Made by a program: the position numbers and the translations under genes
Origin: Flammeovirgaceae bacterium UBA4659
GTDB taxonomy: Bacteria; Bacteroidota; Bacteroidia; Cytophagales; Cyclobacteriaceae
Direction: 5' to 3'
DNA: 13,636 nucleotides
Assembly: GCA_002405445.1 (NCBI GenBank)
Contig: DHLV01000107.1
Coordinates: forward strand, 10,228 to 23,863
Shown: piece after piece, positions 1-6,698 of the stretch
Numbering within the stretch: the stretch's first letter is position 1
Layout: each line of letters begins with the position of its first letter
The notes under the pieces: model-generated
The model's database searches: none
The model's input: the letters and a program-made list of their open reading frames with translations, nothing else
What the model was told of the DNA's origin: nothing

Positions 1-346
1 CTTGTACGACAATACGCTGGATCGAATGGAAAAGAGTGGAAAATTTTCTACCCAGCAGCTTAGCGATTTTTACAAGTTTCAATTGGTGGCCGACAAAGAA
101 TACATCGAGCGCATACAATCATCGCACAAGAAATTTGCGCGCATTTATCCGCTCTACGATTCTGACATCAAATTCGAAGTGCGCGGCTACACGTTTCCGT
201 TTACACTTTATGCGCCACAGCCCGTGCAACAGTTTATTTACGAGAACGGCTTTGGCCACTACACCCATAAAGGCTTTGGCATGCTGGATGTAGCAGGTGC
301 GAACACCCAAAAGAAAGAGGCAGACATGGAGGCTACCTACGCGTAG
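1..346 (+). CDS. cas6: C-terminal part of a Cas6-family CRISPR endoribonuclease (5' end outside window)
   Basis: About 115 residues read in from the left edge and end in TAG. Cas6 cuts CRISPR precursor RNA inside the repeat to make guide RNAs for type I and III effectors. The support is the layout of the last 65 residues: a basic stretch after KEYIERI, the strand VRGYTFPFTLYAP, then the glycine-rich ending FIYENGFGHYTHKGFGMLDV, which matches the Cas6 C-terminal pattern of a GxG loop followed by GFGM. That loop normally contacts the repeat RNA. Catalytic residues of Cas6 lie in the N-terminal half and cannot be checked. An acidic and Ala-rich tail of about 16 residues follows the motif. No CRISPR repeat and no other cas gene lies downstream in the window, so the rest of any cas locus must be to the left. 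The first visible TTG is not taken as a start. The alternative is a RAMP-fold protein other than Cas6. Confidence 0.75.
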   Translation, partial: LYDNTLDRMEKSGKFSTQQLSDFYKFQLVADKEYIERIQSSHKKFARIYPLYDSDIKFEVRGYTFPFTLYAPQPVQQFIYENGFGHYTHKGFGMLDVAGANTQKKEADMEATYA

Positions 347-357
347 TTTGTTAAATC

Positions 358-377
358 AGCGGGCACCGCAACCCGCT
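358..377 (+). terminator. Weak hairpin just after the cas6-like gene
   Basis: AGCGGG pairs with CCCGCT across an 8-base loop, starting 12 bases after the stop codon. Only TTTC follows, so a factor-independent terminator is possible but the U-tract is poor. Confidence 0.3.
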
Positions 378-444
378 TTCACCCAAGGATTCTCGTTGCA
401 GGCAGCATCAACCAACACGAAATAAGTTCAGCCGGATTTTAACA

Positions 445-482
445 ATCAAATGCACAGGCGCAAGACAACGCTGGTATTTGAT
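445..482. other. Imperfect inverted repeat between the converging cas6-like and plug genes
   Basis: ATCAAAT at 445-451 is mirrored by ATTTGAT at 476-482, and inner CAG and GCG segments pair with CGC and CTG around the loop CAAGACAA at 461-468, giving roughly 13 pairs with small bulges. It lies in the 182-base gap between convergent genes, where a shared bidirectional terminator is expected. Neither side has a clean U-tract, so the function is inferred from position only. Confidence 0.35.
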
Positions 483-528
483 ACTTACCGGTTGCAGCAA
501 AAAGCCGTTGTAAAACCATTTTGCCACG

Positions 529-1827
529 TTACCTTGCATTTACTGTCACCATGTAATATCCAACCAACAAATCTGCGTTGGGCCGAAAGGGACGCTGGTA
601 CACCAACACTTCATAAACGTTCTCTGTTTCAAAATGATTGCCTTCTAAGCTCATGGTACCCGTTTTCGATTCGGTCACATATTGGTAATTGTACAAACCT
701 TGTTTGACAAACTGCCGTGACTCATAGAAGCCACCTGCATTGTAATGCATGAGGTTGTCGTCTGATCGGTGGTAACTATTGAATGCCCCCACCACATATA
801 TTGGATCGGCAGTTTTTGCCATCTTCAGTGTGAAGTTGGCATAGAGGTAGTCACCTGTAAGCACACCCTCCCCTACATCCAGATTTTCAATCACATACGT
901 TCCGTTGAGGTCGGGATACTGTGCGTAAAATTGATCATCACGCGGAGCGTCTGTAGCGAGATACAGTTCATAAGGTTTTACCAGTCGGTTGATTCGGGTG
1001 GTATTGGCACCGGGTGCCTGTAATGATCTGAAATCCACCCAGCGGAATTCATTGCCGCCATCAAATTGTTGGGCTGCGTCAAAAAAGCGGTACTCAAGCC
1101 GACTTGAAGCTTCATTGACATAGTTGGGAGGCAGATTGAACTTGGCATTGTCCCACCGAAAGTTTTGCCGCATTACCACGTGCACATTATCGGCAGGATT
1201 AATAATCTGCATACTGCTGTAGTCCACATCAAAGTTGAAGATTTGCTTGCCGCGCTGAAGTGTTCCTGTGCCAGCAAACTGTGTATCTTTGGTGATGGCC
1301 ATTTGGTTGGCAAATACCATCATACGCCTCGACAAAATCAAGTCACTTTGCTCTCCATCGCGATATACAATTAACACATAGTTGCCCGGGAGCTTCACTG
1401 GCGGCACTACAAAACGATAGTGAATATAGCGAGCGTGTGTGTTGTTGCTGAACGCATATTCGTTGATGGGGTTTTCGTTGAAACTGTCAAAAAAGTCTAA
1501 ATCAGAAAGTTGCGATTTACTCCAATCAAAATTGCAATGAATCAGTTTTACATAGTAATTATTTCGATGGTCCTGAATGTCATCAAACTCCAGTACAAGG
1601 TTTTGCCGTTCAAGCGGCACCACTGCGGGTTGCAAATAATCGCGCGGCCCTCCTAGGTTTGGGTACAGCTGAACCGTTTTGATTTGCCATTCATATGATC
1701 GATCATCTAATGACAATGTTTTTTGGGAGTAGCTTGAACGAAAATCAAACGATAAAACAATAGTTAAAACTGAAACCACCAAATACCTTGTTGGCAATAA
1801 TCGAATAATTAACAAAATGTTTTCCAC
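529..1827 (-). CDS. Type IX secretion system plug protein (DUF5103 family)
   Basis: A 432-residue exported protein. Family knowledge: DUF5103 proteins include the Plug subunit, which closes the periplasmic side of the giant outer-membrane channel SprA when it is not engaged with PorV and substrate. Seen here: a hydrophobic N-terminus ending near SYSQ at about residue 35 (signal peptide), then the family's conserved order, with VQLYPNLG at about 53, VLEFDDIQDHRNNYYVKLIHCNFDW through about 101, INEYAFSNNTHARYIHYRF, GNYVLIVYRDGEQ and LSRRMMVF. The C-terminal half carries the YVVGAFN and YNYQYVT segments usual for the family. Length fits the family (about 400-430). The start is GTG, 8 bases after the stop of the upstream gene; there is no in-frame ATG before about residue 168, so GTG or the TTG at codon 5 must be used. 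It is probably co-transcribed with the WD40-type gene upstream. The core T9SS genes are not in the window. Confidence 0.88.
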   Translation of the reverse strand: MENILLIIRLLPTRYLVVSVLTIVLSFDFRSSYSQKTLSLDDRSYEWQIKTVQLYPNLGGPRDYLQPAVVPLERQNLVLEFDDIQDHRNNYYVKLIHCNFDWSKSQLSDLDFFDSFNENPINEYAFSNNTHARYIHYRFVVPPVKLPGNYVLIVYRDGEQSDLILSRRMMVFANQMAITKDTQFAGTGTLQRGKQIFNFDVDYSSMQIINPADNVHVVMRQNFRWDNAKFNLPPNYVNEASSRLEYRFFDAAQQFDGGNEFRWVDFRSLQAPGANTTRINRLVKPYELYLATDAPRDDQFYAQYPDLNGTYVIENLDVGEGVLTGDYLYANFTLKMAKTADPIYVVGAFNSYHRSDDNLMHYNAGGFYESRQFVKQGLYNYQYVTESKTGTMSLEGNHFETENVYEVLVYQRPFRPNADLLVGYYMVTVNAR

Positions 1828-1835
1828 TTAATAGA

Positions 1836-2633
1836 TTATTTGTTATCGATGCAAGTTTTCTCGTATGGCAAATCCGCGGCAACATAGATTTCCCATTCAT
1901 CTTTAGTAAAGTTTCTTTTCAATTGATTACATAACGCTGTCGCCATTTCGTTGGAGTCCAAAGGAAATACATTAACAGTCAATTCATTTTTGTTTGCTGA
2001 GCTTGTAAAAACAAGTAGGCTCAATTCATCAGAAGTAAATGATAGATTTTTGAGATTTGAGATTCCGGCAATCTTTCTGGGTGGTTGATTGAGTGCATTT
2101 AAACTCCAAACTCTAATCAAAGAATCACTGCATGCAACAGCTACAAATTTTTCTGTTCGGCTAAACGAAACAACGTTACCCATAAACTTTTGAACACGAA
2201 AAAGTCGATTGAGTGCTCGTTTTTGAAATTCAGATTGATTTTGAGCAACTTTGAATTGACTTGTATCACTTCTTTTATAGACTAACCCTTTGTTAACTGA
2301 AGCTGCCAGCAACGCACCGTAAATCTTGTCATCAAATTGATACCCTTGATATTTCAAATTGAATTGATACGCCTGAAGTGCCAAGAGGCAAGAAAGTTCT
2401 AAGTCGCTAACTTCAGCTGAATTTTCTGCAAGCGATTTTGCTATTGAGAGGTACCGCCTTCTGTCTGCGTCTTTCCTTGCAATGATGGCTTCGGCTTCGG
2501 CTCTTTTTAATTGCTCTTCATATTTGTTGACAAGTAAATTGAGCCGTTGAATTTCTTCATCTTTAGACTGGCCAGAGGCCGACAATTGAAATAGAACTAA
2601 TAGAACCAAGAAAACTAGCTTTACCGAGTTCAT
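1836..2633 (-). CDS. Secreted mini WD40-family protein with most of the propeller missing
   Basis: A 265-residue protein with a signal peptide ending near ASGQ (about residue 22). Residues about 24-65 form a charged coiled coil. Residues about 62-115 match the conserved N-terminal region of large Bacteroidota WD40 proteins (IAKSLAENS, LELSCLLALQAYQFN, DDKIYGALLAA). Residues about 145-225 hold only one or two WD-like blades (VVSFSRTEKFVAVACSDSLIRVWSL, then LKNLSFTSDELSLLVF). The last 35 residues match the C-terminal signature of the same large proteins (LCNQLKRNFTKDEWEIYV, then PYEKTC). Those proteins are usually several hundred residues longer, so this copy appears internally reduced. There is no internal stop or frameshift, so it could be a working compact form or an in-frame deletion product. 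It looks more AT-rich than the flanking genes. It lies 8 bases upstream of the plug gene and probably shares its transcript. Its function is unknown. Confidence 0.75.
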   Translation of the reverse strand: MNSVKLVFLVLLVLFQLSASGQSKDEEIQRLNLLVNKYEEQLKRAEAEAIIARKDADRRRYLSIAKSLAENSAEVSDLELSCLLALQAYQFNLKYQGYQFDDKIYGALLAASVNKGLVYKRSDTSQFKVAQNQSEFQKRALNRLFRVQKFMGNVVSFSRTEKFVAVACSDSLIRVWSLNALNQPPRKIAGISNLKNLSFTSDELSLLVFTSSANKNELTVNVFPLDSNEMATALCNQLKRNFTKDEWEIYVAADLPYEKTCIDNK

Positions 2634-2637
2634 TCAA

Positions 2638-2669
2638 TTGATAGGTTAAACCTTGGCAATCTACAATTG
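2638..2669 (+). promoter_or_regulatory. Candidate promoter for the sigma factor operon
   Basis: TTG at 2638-2640 and TACAATTG at 2662-2669 (one mismatch to TAnnTTTG) are separated by 21 bases, within the range for the Bacteroidota primary sigma factor. It overlaps the leader of the divergent minus-strand gene. If the operon is autoregulated by its own ECF factor, a second, unrecognised promoter should lie in 2640-2720. Confidence 0.25.
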
Positions 2670-2675
2670 TCAAAC

Positions 2676-2706
2676 CAAAATCTAAAATACTAACTTGGCT
2701 CTCCAA
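2676..2706 (-). promoter_or_regulatory. Candidate Bacteroidota-type promoter for the WD40-type/plug unit
   Basis: On the minus strand TTG at 2706-2704 is followed after 19 bases by TAGATTTT at 2684-2677, one mismatch from the Bacteroidota -7 consensus TAnnTTTG. It would give a leader of about 35-40 bases before the ATG at 2633. Assigned by eye. Confidence 0.3.
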
Positions 2707-2747
2707 CCAATTCGATAAAGTGTGTGTCAAAGGACTTGAAAGGTTTC

Positions 2748-3305
2748 ATGCAAAGCGAAACAGACCTCATTGCCGGCTGTGTAGAAGGCAACAGGGCCTC
2801 TCAAAAGGCTTTGTACGACCGTTATTGTCGCAAAATGATGGTGATATGCCAACGGTATGCCAAAACAACGGCCGAAGCCGAAGACATTCTGCAAGAGGGC
2901 TTTCTAAAGATTTTCGGGGCCATCAAAAGCTTTCGTGGAGATGCGGCATTGACCACCTGGATGACGCGGATTATGATTAACACTGCGCTGAATTCGCAAA
3001 GGCAAAAATTGTACATGCTGCCGATGGTAGATATCTCAGAGGTACAACTACCCGAGCGCGAGGAAATTAGTCTGGCATCGTTTCACTTACAAGAACTGAT
3101 TGCCATGGTACAATCACTACCCGATGGGTGTAGAATTGTATTCAACCTTTTCGCCATTGAAGGATACGGACACAAAGAGATTGCCGACATGCTGAACATC
3201 AGCGAGGGCACCTCAAAGTCACAATATAATCGGGCAAAAAATTTGCTAAAGGAAAAATTGGAGGCCCAACAAAAAAGATATGAGTTCGGAAAATCAAAAG
3301 TTTGA
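2748..3305 (+). CDS. ECF-type RNA polymerase sigma-70 family factor
   Basis: A 185-residue alternative sigma factor that would direct RNA polymerase to its own set of promoters. Region 2 covers residues about 12-84, with the core-binding segment around EDILQEGFLKIF (45-56) and the -10 recognition and melting segment SFRGDAALTTWMTRIMINTAL (61-81). Region 4 covers about 121-171, with LPDGCRIVFNLFAIEGYGHKEIA and the helix-turn-helix ending SEGTSKSQYNRAKNLLKEKL. ATG at 2748 is preferred because it puts the start eight residues before the conserved DLIAGC-type opening; an in-frame GTG at 2724 would add eight residues. The last 26 bases overlap the next gene, implying translational coupling. No separate zinc-binding anti-sigma gene follows; the next gene probably plays the partner role. 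Its regulon and signal cannot be read from the sequence. Confidence 0.92.
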   Translation: MQSETDLIAGCVEGNRASQKALYDRYCRKMMVICQRYAKTTAEAEDILQEGFLKIFGAIKSFRGDAALTTWMTRIMINTALNSQRQKLYMLPMVDISEVQLPEREEISLASFHLQELIAMVQSLPDGCRIVFNLFAIEGYGHKEIADMLNISEGTSKSQYNRAKNLLKEKLEAQQKRYEFGKSKV

Positions 3306-4761
3306 AGACGAGTGGAAGCACGCGTTTGCCGATGCCGAGGGTGATGTAAACCAATCGGTCTGGATAAACATCGACTCAAAATTAGCAAATGCCGAAAGCG
3401 GGGCGATGAAAAAGCGCGTACTCTTTTATCAGTTACTGGCGGCTGCATCGGTGGTTTTGGCGATGGTGGCAGGGGGAGTCTTGTTCATCCAAAATGGTGC
3501 TGAAAATCAACCAAGTCTTTCCCACGGAAATTCAACTACAAATAACATCACAGATTCATTGGAAGTCTCGAGAGGTAAAGCCAAAGATCAATCCAACAAT
3601 GCAAGTTTATCGCCTGTCGACACGCCCGCTACAACTGCATTGACTACGAAAAAGGAGACTAGTTTGTCGTTACACAAGAGCCAAACCAGTTCTGTAGCGG
3701 CACAAACTACTCAACAACATGCTAAAAGCCAGTCAACGGCACTTTCATCGGCACTAACTGATAATGTCATTGCTAAATCGCGCAGCGAAGATAAGACAAA
3801 CGAGGAGCGCGTTCGTATTGCTAATCCTGGCAAAGAAACGATTGCGACAAACATAGTGGAAACACCCAATCAACTGATATCAACTGAAAATAATGTTCAC
3901 GAATCGGTTCCTCTCGCGAACACAATGATTCAACCCACAGAAAAAGACGCGCCCACAGCCGACAGCACCACCGTCATTGAGAGCCCAATTAAAATTGCAC
4001 AAAATAAAGTTGCACCAGAACCAACAACCACGGCCAGCAAGAAAGCAGAGTCTTCCGAAAACTGGTGGGCATCGCTCAACGGTAGCGCGGGCAGCTATAC
4101 CACTGGCGGCACAGCTCCAAGTACAGCTTTCCAAAGCAACACTGGCGGACTCAGTTTCCAAAATTCTGGCTCTGGTTCACCCAGTCCACGTGTGGGAACT
4201 GCGTTCTCGTACGGTGTAAATGTTGGCAAGCGTGTAGCACCCCGTTGGGTGATCATGTCGGGTGTCGGTTATATGACGCAGTCAATAAACTATCCTTCCA
4301 GCTCAGCTGTATTCAGCTCAAACCAAGCACAGGCGTTCATCGCGGATATGTCTCGTGCCTCGGCCTCCCCTACCGTATCAGTGGCATCGTATGAACTTAC
4401 CAGTGTCAATGAGTTTGTGACCATTCCGTTGCAAGCGGGTTATTTGTTGGTCAATCGTAAAATAGGTGTACAACTCAACGCGGGTGTTGCGGGTGACCTC
4501 TTTTTGCGAAACACATTGTCGGACCCGGCCGGGCGGCTCTCTACCAGCTCGCAATCAGCAGGTGATGCATCCACCTATAAAACCGTAAACTGGAGTGGAC
4601 TTGTCGGTACCGAATTGAGCTACAAAATTGCTACGCACTATCGAATTTCGGTCATCCCGGGCATGCGCTACTCATTCGACTCAATTCTAAAATCAAACGT
4701 AAACGGCAGCATCACTCCACTCATCTGGGATGTTGGGTTTCGTTTCAAGTATATTTTCTAG
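3280..4761 (+). CDS. Membrane-anchored anti-sigma-like protein with C-terminal predicted outer-membrane beta-barrel
   Basis: A 493-residue protein whose start lies inside the sigma gene. Residues 1-46 are soluble and charged, with the W-x-x-I-D-x-x-L pattern (W28 to L35) common in Bacteroidota anti-sigma-like proteins, ending in KKR. Residues 47-70 form one clear membrane helix. Residues about 71-257 are a low-complexity linker rich in Ser, Thr, Ala, Asn and Lys. From NWWASLNGSAGSY (about 258) to the end there are alternating, Gly- and aromatic-rich strands typical of outer-membrane porin-like domains, closing on FRFKYIF with a terminal Phe, as BAM substrates do. Inference: the N-terminus holds or releases the sigma factor in the cytoplasm while the C-terminus sits in the periplasm or outer membrane. 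No cleavable signal peptide is seen; the helix is too far in. A GGAGG stands 15 bases before the ATG. An alternative is that the C-terminal domain is a soluble periplasmic beta structure. Confidence 0.75.
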   Translation: MSSENQKFEDEWKHAFADAEGDVNQSVWINIDSKLANAESGAMKKRVLFYQLLAAASVVLAMVAGGVLFIQNGAENQPSLSHGNSTTNNITDSLEVSRGKAKDQSNNASLSPVDTPATTALTTKKETSLSLHKSQTSSVAAQTTQQHAKSQSTALSSALTDNVIAKSRSEDKTNEERVRIANPGKETIATNIVETPNQLISTENNVHESVPLANTMIQPTEKDAPTADSTTVIESPIKIAQNKVAPEPTTTASKKAESSENWWASLNGSAGSYTTGGTAPSTAFQSNTGGLSFQNSGSGSPSPRVGTAFSYGVNVGKRVAPRWVIMSGVGYMTQSINYPSSSAVFSSNQAQAFIADMSRASASPTVSVASYELTSVNEFVTIPLQAGYLLVNRKIGVQLNAGVAGDLFLRNTLSDPAGRLSTSSQSAGDASTYKTVNWSGLVGTELSYKIATHYRISVIPGMRYSFDSILKSNVNGSITPLIWDVGFRFKYIF

Positions 4762-4816
4762 CACGTTCCAACCACCAGCCAAAAAAGCGTGTCAAATGTG
4801 GCAAACGTAAACTGCC

Positions 4817-6106
4817 ATGAGAGCACTCTTATTCATTGGAAAATTTTTTCTACTACTTGGATTACTGTTCAGCTGCGAAGACAAAATAGAAATAGAACAG
4901 CGCTACAATTATTTTGAACCTGTTTACACTACTACAGCTGAAATAAGGGCTTCGGTGACACCTGTTGCCCCACAGGAAATCAAAGAGGCCGGTAAGATTT
5001 ACATCAAAGACAACTGGCTCTTTGTAAATGAAGTGGGCAAAGGGATTCATGTTGTCGACAATACCAACCCAGCCTCGCCACTTGTCAAAAGCTTTTTGAA
5101 CATTCCAGGCAACTATGACATGGCCATCAAAGGTGATATCCTTTATGCCGATAGCTATATCGATTTGATTGCTTTTGATATCTCCGACAAATCGAACATC
5201 AAAATCACTAAGCGAATAGAAGGCATTTTTTCATTTTACGACCGGATGCGATCTGGCGTTGACCCACAAAAAGGAATCATCACCAGTTGGAAACCTATAG
5301 AGCAAGTACAGGTGCGCGACCTTAAAGATCAACAGGTGTGCTGCATGCCTTGGGGAGGATTTATGCTACGGGGAGGCATTGTGGCCTTCGCGCAAGGCGG
5401 AGATGTGCGCACTGCCATGACACCTGGCAACCCAGCGACTACCGGCATCGGAGGCTCCATGGCACGTTTCACCATTGCCAACGACTATTTGTATTTGATG
5501 GATGCGGGTAACGTGCATGCTGTAAATATCTCTAACCTCGCTGACCCGGTAGCCAAAACAAGAAACATGATTGCGTGGGATATTGAAACCATTTTCCCAC
5601 ACGAGAACAAATTGTTTTTTGGTGCGCAAAGTGGTATGTACATCTATGGTTTGGATGATCCCGAAAACCCGAATCGAATCAGTCAATACAACCACGTGCG
5701 CAGTTGCGACCCTGTAGTGGTGGAAGGCAACCTGGCCTACGTTACACTCAGATCTGGCACCGCCTGCGAAGGTTTCACCAATCAGTTAGAGGTAATCGAT
5801 ATCAGCAACCTTACCAGTCCGCAGCTTTTGAAAATCTACCCGATGACGAACCCGCATGGCTTAGGGATCGACAACAAAAAACTGTTTATCTGCGATGGCG
5901 ATGACGGCCTGAAAATCTTCGATGCGACCGACCACCTGAAAATCAGCGACAATCAACTGGCACATTATAAGAGCATCAACGCATATGACGTAATTCCCTA
6001 CAACAATATTGCGATCATGACGGGCAAAGACGGCATTTACCAGTTTGATTACTCAGATCCCAAAGCTGTCAAGCAACTGAGCAGACTCGGATTTGCAAAA
6101 CCCTAG
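4817..6106 (+). CDS. LVIVD-repeat beta-propeller lipoprotein
   Basis: A 429-residue lipoprotein. The N-terminus has a hydrophobic segment and the lipobox LFSC with the lipid-modified Cys at 20, followed by E21-D22. The mature part is built of repeated segments of about 40-50 residues with the LVIVD pattern, in which a hydrophobic strand is followed by D-I/N-S/T-N-P: GIHVVDNTNPASP, LIAFDISDKSN, VHAVNISNLADP, MYIYGLDDPENP, LEVIDISNLTSP and LKIFDATDHL are readable copies. This arrangement is known to fold as a beta-propeller, usually for surface protein binding; no catalytic site is evident. An adjacent Cys pair occurs in QVCCMPWGG. It follows the barrel gene by 55 bases with no terminator or clear promoter between them, and precedes the next gene by 3 bases, so it belongs to the sigma operon. 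Its binding partner is unknown. Confidence 0.85.
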   Translation: MRALLFIGKFFLLLGLLFSCEDKIEIEQRYNYFEPVYTTTAEIRASVTPVAPQEIKEAGKIYIKDNWLFVNEVGKGIHVVDNTNPASPLVKSFLNIPGNYDMAIKGDILYADSYIDLIAFDISDKSNIKITKRIEGIFSFYDRMRSGVDPQKGIITSWKPIEQVQVRDLKDQQVCCMPWGGFMLRGGIVAFAQGGDVRTAMTPGNPATTGIGGSMARFTIANDYLYLMDAGNVHAVNISNLADPVAKTRNMIAWDIETIFPHENKLFFGAQSGMYIYGLDDPENPNRISQYNHVRSCDPVVVEGNLAYVTLRSGTACEGFTNQLEVIDISNLTSPQLLKIYPMTNPHGLGIDNKKLFICDGDDGLKIFDATDHLKISDNQLAHYKSINAYDVIPYNNIAIMTGKDGIYQFDYSDPKAVKQLSRLGFAKP

Positions 6107-6109
6107 TAA

Positions 6110-6697
6110 ATGAAACAAGTCATTCTGTTTTTTTTATGGGCAATTTACTGTCCATTGTGCGCGCAAACCTTAGCGAACGATGATTTTAGAATACACTACA
6201 CAGGCACGGTGATGAGCGGCCTGCAGTTTGGTTGCACCGACTGCAGCGTAGGCAATCAAATCAACGCCTCTGCCTACCTGATCAATGGTGTACAGTTAAC
6301 CAGGAGGATGAATGTAGGTATAGGCATTGGTGCAGATAGCTACCAACAATGGAAAGTGATGCCGCTTTTCTTGAGTGTTTCGGAAAAACTTGTTGGCAAA
6401 AAAAATGGCCTGTTGTTGCAACTGAATATAGGGCACGCATGGGCATGGGTCGATCGGCAACAATATCCGCTCCCCAACTTCTCTCAAGAAGGCGGTTTAA
6501 TGATTCACCCCGCTGTTGTTTATCAGATTGGATTAGAGAAATTCAATTTAAATTTTTCGTGTGGATATAAAAGGCAAATGACTGGTTACTCCAGTCGCTG
6601 GGAATATCAAACATTTCAAGGATTGTTCTACAATGAAACCACCGTTCGCAATGAGTTCAACCGCTTTGTAGTACAAATTGGTTTTGGATGGAAATGA
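6110..6697 (+). CDS. Small predicted outer-membrane beta-barrel protein
   Basis: A 195-residue exported protein with a signal peptide cut near CAQ (residue 19). I do not recognise a named family. The mature part alternates polar and hydrophobic residues in strands with short turns (YLINGVQLTRRMNVGIGIGAD, GLLLQLNIGHAWAWV, HPAVVYQIGLEKFNLNFSCGY), and the end FVVQIGFGWK looks like the last strand of a barrel, although the final residue is Lys rather than Phe. The size would suit about eight strands. A CTDC pair of cysteines (C-x-x-C) lies at about 42-45, which might form a disulfide. The gene starts 3 bases after the LVIVD gene, so the two are almost certainly co-translated, suggesting the lipoprotein and this protein act together at the outer membrane. 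Confidence 0.65.
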   Translation: MKQVILFFLWAIYCPLCAQTLANDDFRIHYTGTVMSGLQFGCTDCSVGNQINASAYLINGVQLTRRMNVGIGIGADSYQQWKVMPLFLSVSEKLVGKKNGLLLQLNIGHAWAWVDRQQYPLPNFSQEGGLMIHPAVVYQIGLEKFNLNFSCGYKRQMTGYSSRWEYQTFQGLFYNETTVRNEFNRFVVQIGFGWK

Positions 6698-6698
6698 T

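Noticed and set aside
347..528. CRISPR repeats next to the Cas6-like gene
   Set aside because: No segment of 20 bases or more recurs at spacer-like intervals here; the only structure is inverted, not direct.
3280..3420. FecR-type anti-sigma domain in the barrel protein
   Set aside because: The characteristic FecR domain after the membrane helix is absent; a low-complexity linker occupies that position.
3880..4219. Minus- and plus-strand open frames inside the anti-sigma-like barrel gene
   Set aside because: They overlap the low-complexity linker and early barrel, whose biased codons keep other frames open; no start context or motif supports them.
4762..4816. Terminator or promoter between the barrel gene and the LVIVD gene
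   Set aside because: Only a four-base GCCA/TGGC pairing with a long loop is present, there is no U-tract, and no TTG / TAnnTTTG pair fits, so read-through is assumed.
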